The notes beneath the pieces were generated by a model. That model was not told the origin of the DNA, did not search any database, and saw nothing but the letters and a program-made list of their open reading frames with translations. DNA of 64,000 nt from Engraulis encrasicolus (Eukaryota; Chordata; Actinopteri; Clupeiformes; Engraulidae). The position numbers and the translations under genes are program-made. Each line of letters opens with the position of its first letter. Positions within the stretch are counted from its first letter, which is position 1. Below, piece by piece: positions 24,646 to 45,732 of the stretch. Location of the stretch: NCBI RefSeq assembly GCF_034702125.1, contig NW_026945753.1, positions 157,001-221,000 on the forward strand, written 5' to 3'.

Positions 24646-24800
24646 ATTTGGCTGAAAAAAATCAAGGAGTTTCACACACTTCCCAATAAAAGTGTGGCAT
24701 TTGTATGAACAAGTGTGTGAACCTCCTTGATTTATTTTTCAGCCAAATCGGAGCTGGTCGTGCAGGATGATTCTGTGATTTGGCGTGGAATGACCCTGTT
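24646..24800. mobile_element. Fold-back fragment with GGGTCATTCCACG-type end
   Basis: ATTTGGCTGAAAAAAATCAA...CACACTT (24646-24681) is the inverse of 24711-24748, forming a hairpin of about 100 bp. It is followed by GATTTGGCGTGGAATGACCC, the same terminal motif as the big inverted repeat at 5.7-13.2 kb. A partial relative lies at about 56546-56625. Confidence 0.6.
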
Positions 24801-25167
24801 GCAAAGTAAGTCAGCATATGTTGGGTTCATCGTATCTTTTTTATGTGAGGCATATTAGTCATCTAAATGCTATTTGGTGTTCCACCGTACCTCCACATAG
24901 AATAGAATGCAGAAAGCTGCTAGGGTATCGATTTCCGGACATGCAAGACATCTCAATGTCATTCACTCTTCCGTAGTGACGTCATGTAGAGTCCCATGTT
25001 GGCATGACGCCCATGGCCATTTGTTTTGCTGGCTTATTTCATACGAACAGTTGAAAAGATAAGTTTTGAAGTTGGGGGAAACTAGGTGAATATTGATTTT
25101 AAATGGTGGTAAGGTAATGTTGTATGCTCTGCTATTGAATGCGATGGAGAGAATATAATAGAATGAA

Positions 25168-25170
<3 letters not shown>

Positions 25171-25233
<63 letters not shown>

Positions 25234-25460
25234 GCGGTGTGTGTCTGGGATCACTTAGATTGGAAAAACAATTGCTCCCCTCCCCCAATTCAGCATCAGA
25301 TGTTGGTGGTCTACCCCAAGTTTACCTGACTATCTGGTAGTTTAGCCTTCATGAAGTTCATACACCCATGGGCCTATCTATCGTTTATTCAACTTATTGA
25401 CTTACCTTAACTTATTTTAACTTATTTTACAATAAATATTGAAAGAAGCAAAATAAAAGA
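25171..25460 (-). repeat. Right arm of the near-perfect inverted duplication
   Basis: This is the reverse complement of 23027-23382: a (GA)n run, then unique sequence ending GCAAAATAAAAGA. The spacer between the arms is about 1.8 kb. The (GA)n run is shorter here (about 60 bp against 126 bp). Confidence 0.9.
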
Positions 25461-26680
25461 CAGACAAGTTGAGGCTTGCTGTTCGTATTTCTACAAATCG
25501 AACATGCACTTTAAGCACACACCAAAATAGCCTGTGACGGCAAGCATGTTTTTTCTTGAAGTGGATACACCTCTAACCACTGTGTAGGCTACTGTTATCA
25601 TGGGTAGCCTAATTTATATTCATTTAGCATTTTACATCAGAAAAATGAAGAAACTGCGCAGTGCTTAGTTTGTCAAGCGGGAGATCCCGGGGGGATGGGG
25701 GTTGATGCTTGATATCTTTCAACAAGGCATAGGCAAAGGGCAGGAATAGTCAACACATTAGTTAAGCCAGTTGTAAAGGCAACAATGCAAACTATGACTT
25801 TCTTACATGATAAGGAGAGATGCTAGCTCTCCCTTCTTTGGCCTGTGGAGCATGGATAATTTTCTTTTTCATTTTAAAAGTTTGAAAAACCTTTTTGTTG
25901 CTTAGTTGGCATGGGGGGGGGCATTAGTCCATTTTATTGTTTTAATACTAGGGGGTGTTCGAAGAATTATCATGAGGTCAATGGGGCATTGGGAGGCTTG
26001 GGGAGATCCATGGGGAGCTTATTCAAAAAAGGTTGAAAACCATTGATCAAGATGACACTTACAAAACTGTAATGAATTAACCTTAAGGTGTTTTTAAAAC
26101 TTAATGGGTCGGTGGCGACCTGAAGACAAGAGGAAGGTTAAAATCCTGGCAAGGCTTCTTGGGTAATCTTAGGGTTTGAATTGTTGGGTACCTGATTTGT
26201 CTGAGGAACCTTTAAAGAAATGTCTGGTTTTGTTGAGGAACTAAATTGTCACACTGTTCCTCAAAGAATATTAAATGGTTTCTCCACCATAGTAAGTAAG
26301 TTTCTTCGAGGATATTTGTATTTCAGTGTATAATAGACCTTTTTAATATTTATTTTTCTTCAAAATGCTACTACTACTATGTCAGAACGCTATAAAGAAC
26401 TCTTTAGGAAAAGCAAAAAAAAAAGCACAACAATTACTTGTTAATGTATGTTCTCTACAAGTCTTCTGTTGTCCAGTCTTGCACTTTAAATGTCTGTATG
26501 AGCACTGTCTATGTCCATACTGTCTTAAGTCCATGTATAAGTAATTCTTTGTATGACCAGTGCATGTAAAGAAATTGACAATAAAACCCACTTGACTTGA
26601 TCTTTACAGTCTGAAATTCAGATGACAATGAAGGCTGATAATGATGGTGTAACACATCACACTCTCGTCTGTCTCTCTTT
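25461..26680. other. Intergenic or 5' intron of gene A
   Basis: No gene is seen. A stretch near 26020-26040 ends GTTGAAAACCATTGATCAAG, reminiscent of a hAT element end, and 26555-26600 (GACAATAAAACCCACTTGAC) resembles a LINE tail. Neither is complete. Confidence 0.3.
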
Positions 26681-26692
26681 CAGGACCACAAC

Positions 26693-35591
<8,899 letters not shown>

Positions 35592-35624
35592 GAGCTATGA
35601 TGAAAGCTAAATGTGAAGTCTACC

Positions 35625-35626
<2 letters not shown>

Positions 35627-35705
<79 letters not shown>

Positions 35706-35706
35706 T

Positions 35707-35737
<31 letters not shown>

Positions 35738-35750
35738 CAGAATCCAGGAC
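35627..35750. repeat. (GA)n microsatellite in gene A 3' region
   Basis: About 37 pure GA units, then interrupted GAGC and AAAG units. Confidence 0.96.
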
Positions 35751-35759
35751 TGAATCATA

Positions 35760-37460
35760 GGCTACCATAGTGAAGATCATCTTAGGTCATGCACAGACAA
35801 AATGCAATTGGGTGTAAAAAATATACACTTCTTGACAAATAGGTGCTAATTAACATTCATGTGTAATTATAATTATAAATGTGGAATTTAGATTCAAAAT
35901 ATTAATGTTTTGTCACCACCTGTTTTCAACCTGATATCCATTCTGGTCCTCCAGGCAGTTTGTTGTTTTATTTGCCGTTATTTTTGTGCATTCTCTTTAC
36001 ATGACTGCTACCAATTCAGTGGTAGCATGATTATCATGTGTCATGTAGACTATCACAAGCGAGAACCATGTATTCATTTTCTCATGAAGGCGGTCAATCT
36101 TAACCATTTGAAACACTATGTAAAGCTGTAAATCTTGTGTATCTGGTGCCAACATACTTAGGTTGATCTCTAAACAAACTACAAGCTTCCGTTTGCCTAA
36201 TAGTAAGTCTTGCCTTCCTATTACATTACATCACCAATTACTACCGAGGACATACAGTAAACATTGCCTACAACACTTCAGATACAAAATATACAGGAAA
36301 TATATCCTACCTTCACCTGAAAAGCAGCACAAGGCAGCTCTCTCAGGCATAAGTCATCAGTTGGCCAACAGCTTGAACATCTTGTATTATGTACTGTATT
36401 TTTTTTAAATGATAACATATCATATCAATGTAGGCCTATTGTTGATTCTAGTGCTGTATATTTGACATAAAAATGTACTCTTTTTCTAAAAAAGTAAATT
36501 CATATAAAGACGTGACAAATGTGTATTTTTAAGTTGCAAAATATTTTGAAGTTGAGTATTTTAAGAGATCTCATGATCATGTGTGTTTCTCGATAGCTTT
36601 AAAGTGTATATCTCAGGTTAATTTTATTCAAAATAATGGAATACTTGTGATAGTTGTTGAGAAAGAGGGTGTTGCTTTAATGCCATAGAACTAATACATT
36701 TATGCTTAATGACATGGTGCACATGGTCAGTGTGTGCGATGCCATGATGGAAAAAAAAGTACTCCACAAATTCGGTCGAAAGAGGATATCCGGTTGTCAG
36801 TGCTCAGTTTGTGGCCAAATTTACTGCAGCTGTCGGTCAGCATTAATTGCGGGGGATAATTAAGGACAGCTGACAAACATTCAGTATTGTATCCTATGAC
36901 CTGTTCCACACTTTACCATGCTTCCAATTTGACCATGGAAGAAGAAAATTGGACTCCCCTTGCTATAATTTCGTACTACGCGCAAATGATGTCTGTAAAC
37001 CCTCCTAGCTCTACCTCCTTGCTCATGACCAGGTGTGTGCGATTGAAGAGTTCAAATCAGTTCAAATCCTCTCCACCTCTATCAGGCCTGTATGCATGTT
37101 TTAAAAGCATCCAATCAGAATGTGACCTGAGCTCCATAATTTCTGCATTTGGCTTTGCATACATTTGCATTAGGACAGCAGCCCTGACAAAACAGATCTT
37201 TACAACAGTACTATGTGCTGCTGTACATTTACAATTGTGAATTGTATTCTATATGATATCCCACAATGCATTGCACATTACAACAGTGAATAGTAAACTG
37301 GTATATACAAGTTCTTGTTGTAGAATTCTAATGTGAAATTACAACTATTTTTACAGTTTAGTCTCCCTTGGGCAACAGTAACATTGGGAAGTATACCGCG
37401 GCAGAAAATACACTCCTGTTTGCATATTACCTCATTTAGGGGTGAAATATATGATGAATA
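35760..37460. other. Intergenic, nothing recognised
   Basis: AT-rich DNA downstream of gene A. No AATAAA signal is obvious within the first few hundred bases after the stop. Confidence 0.4.
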
Positions 37461-37775
37461 CATACAGTGAGTCCAATATGTATTTGATCCCTTGCTGATT
37501 TTGTTGGTTTGCCTACTAACAAAGACATGATAAGTCAATAAATGTTATGATAATATGTATTCTAATATGGAGAGAAAGAATAGCAAAAAGAAAATCCAGA
37601 AATTAACTTAAGAGAATATATATTAATTTATTTCCATTTCATCGAGCAAAATAAGTATTTGATCCCCTGCCAACTGATTACAGTTCCGGGCCCACAGACC
37701 AGATGGGCACTTCCGATCAACTTGTCATCTGAATTAAAGACACCTGTACATACTAACATGCATAAAATACACATT

Positions 37776-37976
37776 GGGTCTTTCTCAAATGCAAGGGCAG
37801 TGTCCTTCCAAGTGTATCAACCTAATTAGTCACGCCCAGTGATTGGATACCCTTTATTAGTCATACCCAGTGATTGGATATTCTGTAGAGTTCACCAAAA
37901 AGTATCCAATCACTGGGCGTGACTAATTAGGCTGATACACTTTGAAGGACACTGGCCTTGCATTTGAGAAAGACCC
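37776..37976. mobile_element. Hairpin MITE inside the Tc1 element
   Basis: GGGTCTTTCTCAAATGCAAG starts a 75-bp arm whose reverse complement closes at 37976. The inner part repeats CCAGTGATTGGATA. Confidence 0.75.
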
Positions 37977-38040
37977 ACTGAATCAGCGGAATCAGTCCAT
38001 AGTACGAGTGAATCAGTCACACTCCAACCTCACCAGCATG

Positions 38041-40310
38041 GGGAAGACCAAAGAGCAGTCAAATGATATCAGGGACAAGATTTTAGACCTGAACAAAGAT
38101 TAAATGGGCTGCAAAGCCACAAGAAAGAGACTGGGTATTAATGACCCAGCTGTTGATGCATTTCTTCCAAAATGTGAGGAATACAAAATGACTATCCATC
38201 AGCCTGTCTGGGGTTCTATACAAGATTTGACCTTTTGTAGGGATTTCATAATCATGAGAACAGAAAGAAAGCACCCTAGACCTGTACGGGATGAACTAGA
38301 CAATGATATCAAAGCTACTGGGACCAAAATCACTGAGAAAACTACTGGTAGCACTTAATGCCACAGAGGTTTAAAATCCTGTAGCGCACACATGGTACCT
38401 CTACTTCAGAAGGAACCTGTGCAGTACCACCTGAGGTTTGCCAGCGGACATCAGACTGGTTTAGGATATGATAAGGAGGTGCTGTTGTCAGATGAAAGCA
38501 AAATCAAGCTGTTTGGCATTAACACAATTCAATGTGCTTTGAGAAAGAGTACTGCTGTCTATGATCCCAAGAACACCCTCCTCACTATCATGCATGAAAG
38601 TGGTATCATTTGTGGTTTGAGGGTGTTTGTCTGGCCAAGGCACAGGACAACTTCACATCGTTAACAAATGGATGGAGGGGGACATGTAATGTGCAATCCT
38701 GAGTGCAAACGTCCTTCCCTCCACCACTACACTGAAGGGTGGGCCATTTTTGGATCTCCCAACATGACAATAATACACAACATACAGTCAAAGCAACGAA
38801 GGAGTGGCTCAATAAGAAGCATATTAACCCTCAAGCGACCGGCCTGTTTTTGCGACTAATCTGACCGACCGGGGTCATTTATGACCCCAAGGAGTTTATA
38901 TAGAAATACCACCCTATAAATTATTTTTTGGAGTTCATTCAAATTTATTTACATCTTGTACATACGTGTCCCTAATCTAAAGCAAAAAAATGTGAATTTG
39001 AACATTTTATTGTTTTGCTAAAAATTAGTCAAACTTACATAGCCTACGTACATGCTAAATATGATGTATGCCCTCATTTGCATATGTAAACATCAAAATA
39101 CAAAAAACATCCAATACATTTTTTTCTTCTCTCATCATCAGTAATCATCTGAGAAAGTTTCATGGTGATAGCTATCATTTACATTTTTTAGCCTATTCAC
39201 TTGTAGTAGTCTTACCGTAATAATACAGTATATTTATGCTAATTATGGAAATTGGTCAGTGAAACTTTGGGAAACCAAGCTAAATTCTATCCATTAGGCC
39301 CATAGATGATATTCCTGCAATAAAACTTTAAGGTACTCAACATTTCTGGGTTCATGAAATCACAAGATCAGAGAATATGGTAATTTACATAGACAAAACC
39401 ATGTCTCAAACATATAACCTTGTGCACACTCAAAATGTCTCTGAAACTTTTTCTGGACATTGTAGCTGTGAAAAGGTGTCTTCCATATGTATTAGAGCAA
39501 AGAAATGATTCAACTGATGCTTCAGCCTTTGCTTAGCCATATAATAAGTAATTCTAAAAACGCCATTGATTTCTACACTGATGACTTGTTTCCTCCCTCT
39601 TTGTTCATCAGGATGACTTCCATTTCATATTCTAATCATGTGTCTAGGACCACTGTGCCATGATATCAACAAATATGGAGCAATAACAGAGGAAATGCTA
39701 CCTGGGTGCCCTCACAATATGCTTTGTTGGCTATCGCAGGGGTGCCCTATTTATTGATATAATATATTATATTTTAATACTATAAATGTTTATATTATGA
39801 ATATTTTAGGTCTGCTGACCATGGCCTGCCCCAAGACACAAAATACAAAAACCAGAGTTTGAAAATTACAACAACAATGGACATTATAATGTTGAGTATC
39901 TCATGGATCCTCTCGGGGTCATAAATGACCCCAGAGGTGTTTTGATTATAAATCCCTTATAGATGGTCCAAACTCCTAGAAGGACAAGTTATTCTGATGA
40001 AAATTGCAGAAATGGTGTATGAAAAGATGTGCCCGGGGTCATAAATGACCCCAGTCGGTCGCTTTAGGGTAAAGTCGTGAAGTGGCCTAGACAGTCTCCA
40101 AATATTAACCCTATAGTAATTCTATGGAGAGAACTGAACCTCCCATTTGCCAAGCTACAGCCACAAACTATTAATGTTTTAGAGATAATCTGCATAGAAA
40201 AATGGGCAAAAATATTTTCTACTATATGCACAAACATTGTCATCAACTAAAAGAAGCATCTGACCTCAGTTCTAGACAACTAGGGCTTTGCCACAAAGCA
40301 CTTGATCTTC
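38041..40310 (+). pseudogene. Tc1 transposase pseudogene, disrupted
   Basis: Fragments match the Tc1 transposase in order: MGKTKEQSNDIRDKILDLNK (38041) followed by a stop, then MGCKATRKRLG, LLSDESKIKLFG, VYDPKNTLLT and, after the nested element, KWPRQSPNINPI (40080). It carries several stops and frameshifts. The second catalytic Asp region is lost, and the Glu of the PxEN motif is replaced by Val. It cannot make an active enzyme. Confidence 0.88.
38828..40069. mobile_element. piggyBac-like non-autonomous element in the Tc1 transposase
   Basis: The ends CCCTCAAGCGACCGG and CGGTCGCTTTAGGG are inverted. The left flank is TTAA; the right flank has decayed to TAAA. Both ends carry the palindrome GGGGTCAT(T/A)(T/A)ATGACCCC, which appears three times (near 38871, 39916 and 40035). 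There is no transposase frame, so it needed help in trans. Confidence 0.82.
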
Positions 40311-40563
40311 TTTAGCTAGAGGGGTCAAATACTTATTTGCCTAAATTAAATACAAATAAATTAAAATATATTATTTCAAGTTATTTTCTGGAATTTCTTT
40401 TTGATATTCTGTCTCTCCATGTTTGAATACATATTATCATAAATTTATAGACTGATTATGTCTTTATTAGTGGGCAAACCGGCAAAATCAGCAAGGGATC
40501 AAATACATATTGGACTCACTGTATGTACAATCATGAGTTGATTGTACATATGTATTGTACAAT

Positions 40564-40612
40564 TGAGTGCATTTGGTTGCATTTGGTTGCATTTGAGTGC
40601 ATTTGGTTGTTT
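40564..40612. repeat. Short 11-bp tandem array
   Basis: Four units of GCATTTGGTTG or GCATTTGAGTG. Confidence 0.75.
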
Positions 40613-40945
40613 ATTCAGTAGACTTATCCACGTAATGTCACTACAAGGCTGCTTCTGTCTTTCGCGTTGTTACACAGGGGAGGAGTTACTTTTGCAATGT
40701 CCGAGGTTTGTAGTTTTGTAGTTTTCTTAAACAAAATACCATATAAGGCGTCCCAATGTGTTTAGAAGTGAAATAAAACATGTCTACCACCTAATGGAGT
40801 GGAGGTTGAACTACATTTGATATCCTATTTGGAAAAAAACGTCCGTTTAATTCAATACGGCATCTCGTCAACGAAGGGGTTAAACCTCCCCTTGAGTTAA
40901 ATTATTGAGTTTTACCTTTCTCCTGTACTCCTTGTCATTCTCTGA

Positions 40946-41049
40946 GTATGGCAGTGCAAAATTTACCTCCATGCTAGCAATTAAGATTAAATCCGATGAG
41001 ACCAGCTAGCCGCCATGCTAGCATGGAGGTAAAATTTGCACTGCCATAC
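40946..41049. mobile_element. Fold-back sequence with 33-bp arms
   Basis: GTATGGCAGTGCAAAATTTA...GCTAGC is inverted at 41017-41049, with only one base differing. It is possibly the core of a larger MITE, since GTGTCACTTTAAGG follows. Confidence 0.65.
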
Positions 41050-41743
41050 ATGGGACAGTGTCACTTTAAGGGGTATTCTCTGGTAGGCTATTTCATAATG
41101 TTTGATGCAGAACATGGTGTCTGTCTTGCCTCATTTTTTAAATGGGGGGAAAAGACACCACTTTGTTGTGTTCCTGTTAGTCTCGGGTCTCCTTAGAGGT
41201 CTTGACTCGAACCCTCAGAAGGCCTATTCTGCTTCAAAAGCATAGATTTTATATACATACCATTCTTTTTATTCCATTTTTATTTATTATTTTTATTTAT
41301 TTTATTTTATTATTATTTTTATTTTTTATTTTTTTTGCTTCAACAAGGAATGAACACTTTCGTTGTCCTTGTCACAATGACAAATAAAAGATATTGTATT
41401 GTATATTGTATTATATTGTAAAATTGTATTGCATTGTATTCTCATAGCTTCTTTTGTAGACATCTCACCATGTACAATAAGTCTAATCTTCTCACTCCTG
41501 AGGTTCACCCTGTTAGCCGTTGGTCAGCAGACAGAGTGGGACTCTAACACTCCCTTTACAACACCTTCACTAACCAGCTCCGTGCCCTCACCTGTACCCA
41601 GGTGACTTGAGAGGAGGAACCTGATTGGTTCTCGAGTGCCCTCATCTAGTTTGATTGGCAGTTGGATAATCTGCAGCAGTGACTTCAGGTCAGATCAGTT
41701 ATGGCCTCCATAAACATCATAGCTCAGTCTGGGGGGATAAAGT

Positions 41744-41898
<155 letters not shown>

Positions 41899-42442
41899 GA
41901 ATGCTATAAACATATCCCTCAGGCTTGGGACGAAGGTTCTCAGCTTCAGTAAACATGTTCGTTTACAATCAAGCATGGCTGTAATGCTATTGTGGTTAAC
42001 CATCACCTCATGATGTGAATATCCCAGTAGATCAGTATTTTCTCAATTACTCAAGCCAAGCCCAAGCACCAATTACTAATTTTCTCAATTGCTCAAACAC
42101 CAACAGCCACTGTTCAAAATCATTTAAATAACATTTTCCCCCATTCTGATGCTTGGTTTGAACTGCATCAGATCATTTCAGCTGGCAATGTAGGCCTACC
42201 AATTAAAGTGGCGTGTGAGTGTTCAGTATAAATGCATGCAAACCCTACTGTCACAAACATGATCGGTAGATACGCTGCATGCAGTGTGGAATATTGCAGT
42301 AGCATTTATTGTATTCTCAGTGCCTTTATGATTTTATGATTTGTGCTTGCTGTGAGTCATTACACAGTATACAGCACATGTAAAAAGTTAAAGTTTAATA
42401 AAGAAAAAAAACCTTGCTAGCTGTGAGTTATTATGTGTAAAC

Positions 42443-42492
42443 CAGGGGTGGGGAACCTCTGTCTCAAGGGCCGTTTGCGGCCCCCTCGAATG
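42443..42492 (+). mobile_element. hAT element end
   Basis: CAGGGGTGGGGAACCTCTG...GGCCG...CGGCCCC is the classic left end of a hAT (Charlie-like) element. I do not see the matching right end. Confidence 0.5.
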
Positions 42493-43470
42493 AAAATGGT
42501 GTAAACAGTGTACAGTAGGCCTATACGTAGGCTAAATAGTTGAAGTTTAACTAAGAAAAACCTTGCACATCCATCTCAAAGTGACATGAAAACTGAAAAT
42601 AAAGCCTGCGACACCAAGCTCCCGTTTCTCTTAATTTAAAATGGTGACCTCTTGGAAATATTCATGACATTGGCATTCAGTCTCATACTACTGAGACTAA
42701 CTGTACTGACATATGTCTTCAAGTAATGAATTAGATAATTAATAGATAATCCTGAGTACACACAGTATTTAAAAAAACAGACATCATTGTATGCAGGTAG
42801 AATGTTTATTTAAGGATTAAGTAGACTAACACATTCCAATGAGCACAGGCCTGTGGGTGGTATAGTTGTCATCATGCTTGGCTGCACAAATACAGTATCT
42901 GCATCAGTAAGCAAGAGAGGGGGGGTTAGCAATGATACGTAAGAGACATTTTATACACATGAGATCAGATCCTTACTTCACAACAGCTATATTAGCGCAA
43001 ACAGATTACCTTGGGTGACACAGTATTCTACAAGTATGGCCATAGAGCTGTTTTAATGGGCTTTTTAATAGAAATACTTGATTGATATGGTACCACATTC
43101 TTGTACTAAGCGAAATAATTCTAGCAGCATAAACTGTGCCAAGAAATAATCCCTAACACCATAAACTCTCAATAAGATGTGTTTTTTTTTTTTTTTTTTA
43201 GAAAAAAAATAGAACAAATGTTGAGAGAACATAAATGTGAACACATGACTAAGGGAACACATAGCTAGGGAGTATAGAGAAAGTACGTCCATGGGCCTAA
43301 CATGAAAAGCACTTCCATGATCTCAATACAGCATTTGGGCAAAATCTATGAAACTGCATTAAATTTAGTCACAATGGCCCATATTCACTTCATAAAATTC
43401 TGTGAGATCGTGTCGGGCAACATGCAGTATGGCGGCTTAGTGTCTTGAATGAGTCCACCTACCTCAATCG

Positions 43471-43853
43471 TCAATTGCTAGACGAGTCTGAATCTGTGAA
43501 TTAAAAAGAATTATGTTGAGAAATGTTTCACCAGTGCTGAGATGACTCCATGTTGTCCTTTGTGTTTGAATCTCATACTTACCATCACTTTTGTTCTTGT
43601 CTAATTTCTTCTCTCGTTTCGTGCAATTTTCCTCTCTCTCCTGCACATGTTTCTCTCTTTCCTCCGCATTCTTCTCTCTCTCTTCTACATTTTTCTCTCT
43701 CGTATAACAGTTCTTCTCTCTCTCATCCACGTTCTTTTCTCTTTTGTAGCAGTTCTTTTCTCTCTCATCAACTGCCTTCTCTCGTTTTGTGCAGTTTTTC
43801 TCTCTCTCCTCCACGTTTCTCTCTCTCTTATCCATCTCTCTCTTCTTTTTTCG
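43471..43853 (-). CDS. Gene E: small heptad-repeat coiled-coil protein
   Basis: I read two coding exons: 43853-43583 (start ATG at 43835) and 43493-43471, joined phase 1 through GATG/GTAAGT and TTAATTCACAG/ATTC. The product is 91 residues and ends KSDDSDSSSN. Residues 2-78 are eleven successive heptads of the form x(E/K)REKN(V/C/A), for example DEREKNC and YKREKNV. One hydrophobic or Cys position per heptad, with the rest charged, suggests a single-face coiled coil or stable single helix. Cys recurs in alternate heptads in the first half and again in the tenth. The 21-bp repeats show expansion by slippage. A possible untranslated 5' exon ends at the GTAAGG donor near 44485. I recognise no named family. 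Distance and strand suggest it is separate from gene A. Confidence 0.5.
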
Positions 43854-43859
43854 CTACAC

Positions 43860-44800
43860 AGGGATCAGTTGTAATCGCTTGCAGTGGACTATTGCTCTGT
43901 TGGAGAACACGCACAAGCACGTGCATTTGGCACTCATCAGCCCGTTCATATCATGCAGCGGATGAAGTCAGAGACAGGGGTGTCGAAATAGAGGGAACAA
44001 AAAGATCTAGAGAGAGATAGAAAGAGAGAGACAGAAGGAAAAAAGAGACAAAAAACAGACAAGTAACAGGAAAGAAATGGATAGAATACAGAGAGAGAAA
44101 GAAAGAAAGTAGAAAGCAAGAGAACGAAAGAGATTGCAAGGGGAATCTGTGTCATAGTACTTTTCATGTTGAGTAAAGTCAGTAAATCATTGGAAATGCT
44201 AATCCCATAGGCTATAGTCTTTCATAAATGTAGGCCTAATAAAGTTGTCATAGACTTTCACCGATGAGAAATTAACATGAAAGAGGCATATAGCACATAT
44301 CAATCAACAATTCTAAATAAAACAGTAACACAATTCTTTCTCTTTTCAAGAGAGATGCGATATATTAAAGGTCACTTCACAGGCTGCCCAGACTGTAATG
44401 ATGTTATAAAGAAATGAATGATTAAACCATAAATAATAATTAGCAGGTTGTCTACGCAGCGATTGTTTCATTTGTGGACCTTACCTCACAGCGTTGTGAT
44501 GAACCGCAAACGAGAGGTGGACAAGGGTTAACAGTCAATGACACGCACCTTCATATAAACTGTAGCCTACTTATAACTCAGAAACACACCCCTTGCTATA
44601 CACACACCTCAGCGTCACACCTTCAGCTACGCACACCTCACCTGGTCCTCAAAGACACACCGTAACTGAATGCACAGTCACCAGTTCACATTATCTCACT
44701 GTGTCCTCATGTAAACTACTGTCAAACTCCTTCTCAGACAAGCATCTATACAGTATAACAACCATCACAGGTGTCCAAAGTAAAAGTACATTCTGTGTGT
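43860..44800. other. Upstream of gene E
   Basis: A purine-rich GAGA/AAAG stretch (43990-44130) and otherwise unrecognised DNA. The minus-strand sequence ACGCTGTGAG/GTAAGG near 44490 could end a 5' untranslated exon of gene E. Confidence 0.25.
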
Positions 44801-44970
44801 AGGGGGGCGCTGTGGTGTAGCTCACTAAGCCCCCCACATATGAGCTTGCATTCCCAGGGGCACCCAGGTTTGTCTGGCCTGGGTCATTTGTCAACCCTAC
44901 CCCATCTCTCTCCTCTCTCCACATTCACTTCCTGTTGCTCTTCACTGCCAAATCTAAAATAAAGGCATAG
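44801..44970 (+). mobile_element. SINE-like element
   Basis: GGGGGGCGCTGTGGTGTAGC starts an A-box-like head. A pyrimidine-rich body and an AAATAAAGGCAT tail follow. This head is typical of tRNA-derived fish SINEs. The B box is degenerate. Confidence 0.55.
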
Positions 44971-45274
44971 GGCCCCCGAACTGTCACACCAGTCATGATA
45001 AACACACAAGTAAAGTATCTTAATTTGTCATTTAAGTAATTAAAAATAGCCTATATGACAAAACACTAAAATAGCACTCCTTTCATGCCAATTACTGGTG
45101 CGTAAATAATGACTTTTGAGGGCCCCATGTTTAATTCTCGCCTAGGGCCCCACAATAGCTAGATCCGCCCCTGCTCTGACACATACCTCCACCTGGGTGA
45201 AGGGCATGGCAGGCAAGATGATCTCTCCCTCTGTGTCTGCAGCTTATGACTATGATAAGGAGTACCATCTAATT

Positions 45275-45645
45275 CAGGGATGTCAAACTCAGGTCCGTGG
45301 CCCAAATTTGGCCCACAGAGTCATTTCATTTGGCCTGCGAGGTCATTTCAAGTGTACAGTATAGTTGGCCCCCCCTACACATTAATGTATTTTAATATGA
45401 CTTGAACATGAAATTTTTGGCGTTACATGCTCATACAAGTGCATCAGAGATGCCTTCCACTCATACTGTGCAGGAACATTTGAACTACAATATCTGCTGA
45501 AATTGAGTGTTAAGATGTAAGCATTTCACTATTGTAAGCATGTGTGCATGCACAATTTCAGTACTTTTTGAATATTGAGTTCGGCACGCGACTCCGTCCT
45601 CGATTTTGATTTTGGCCCACTGTGAATCTGAGACTGACAGCTCTG
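45275..45645. mobile_element. hAT-type MITE with perfect 8-bp target-site duplication
   Basis: The left end CAGGGATGTCAAACTCAGG and right end CTGAGACTGACAGCTCTG are imperfect inverted repeats. ATCTAATT flanks both sides exactly (45267-45274 and 45646-45653). The 371-bp element is non-coding. Confidence 0.9.
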
Positions 45646-45732
45646 ATCTAATTGATCCAATTTACTGCCCCTATAATCCCTGCATCTCGCTTGGAGTCAA
45701 GTTTCACAGGCAAACTTCCCCAAGCCAACCCA

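Larger units (their letters stand above)
37465..40521 (+). mobile_element. Tc1-type transposon with two nested insertions
   Basis: The ends CAGTGAGTCCAATATGTATT and its inverse (closing GGACTCACTG) are flanked by TA on both sides, as in Tc1/mariner elements. The terminal inverted repeats are about 50 bp, with a further internal match near 37650 and 40330. The element is 3057 bp instead of the usual 1.6 kb because a 200-bp hairpin (37776-37976) and a 1242-bp TTAA element (38828-40069) are inserted. Confidence 0.92.

Noticed and set aside
25990..26045. hAT element end (GTTGAAAACCATTGATC)
   Set aside because: Only one decayed end, no partner and no target-site duplication found.
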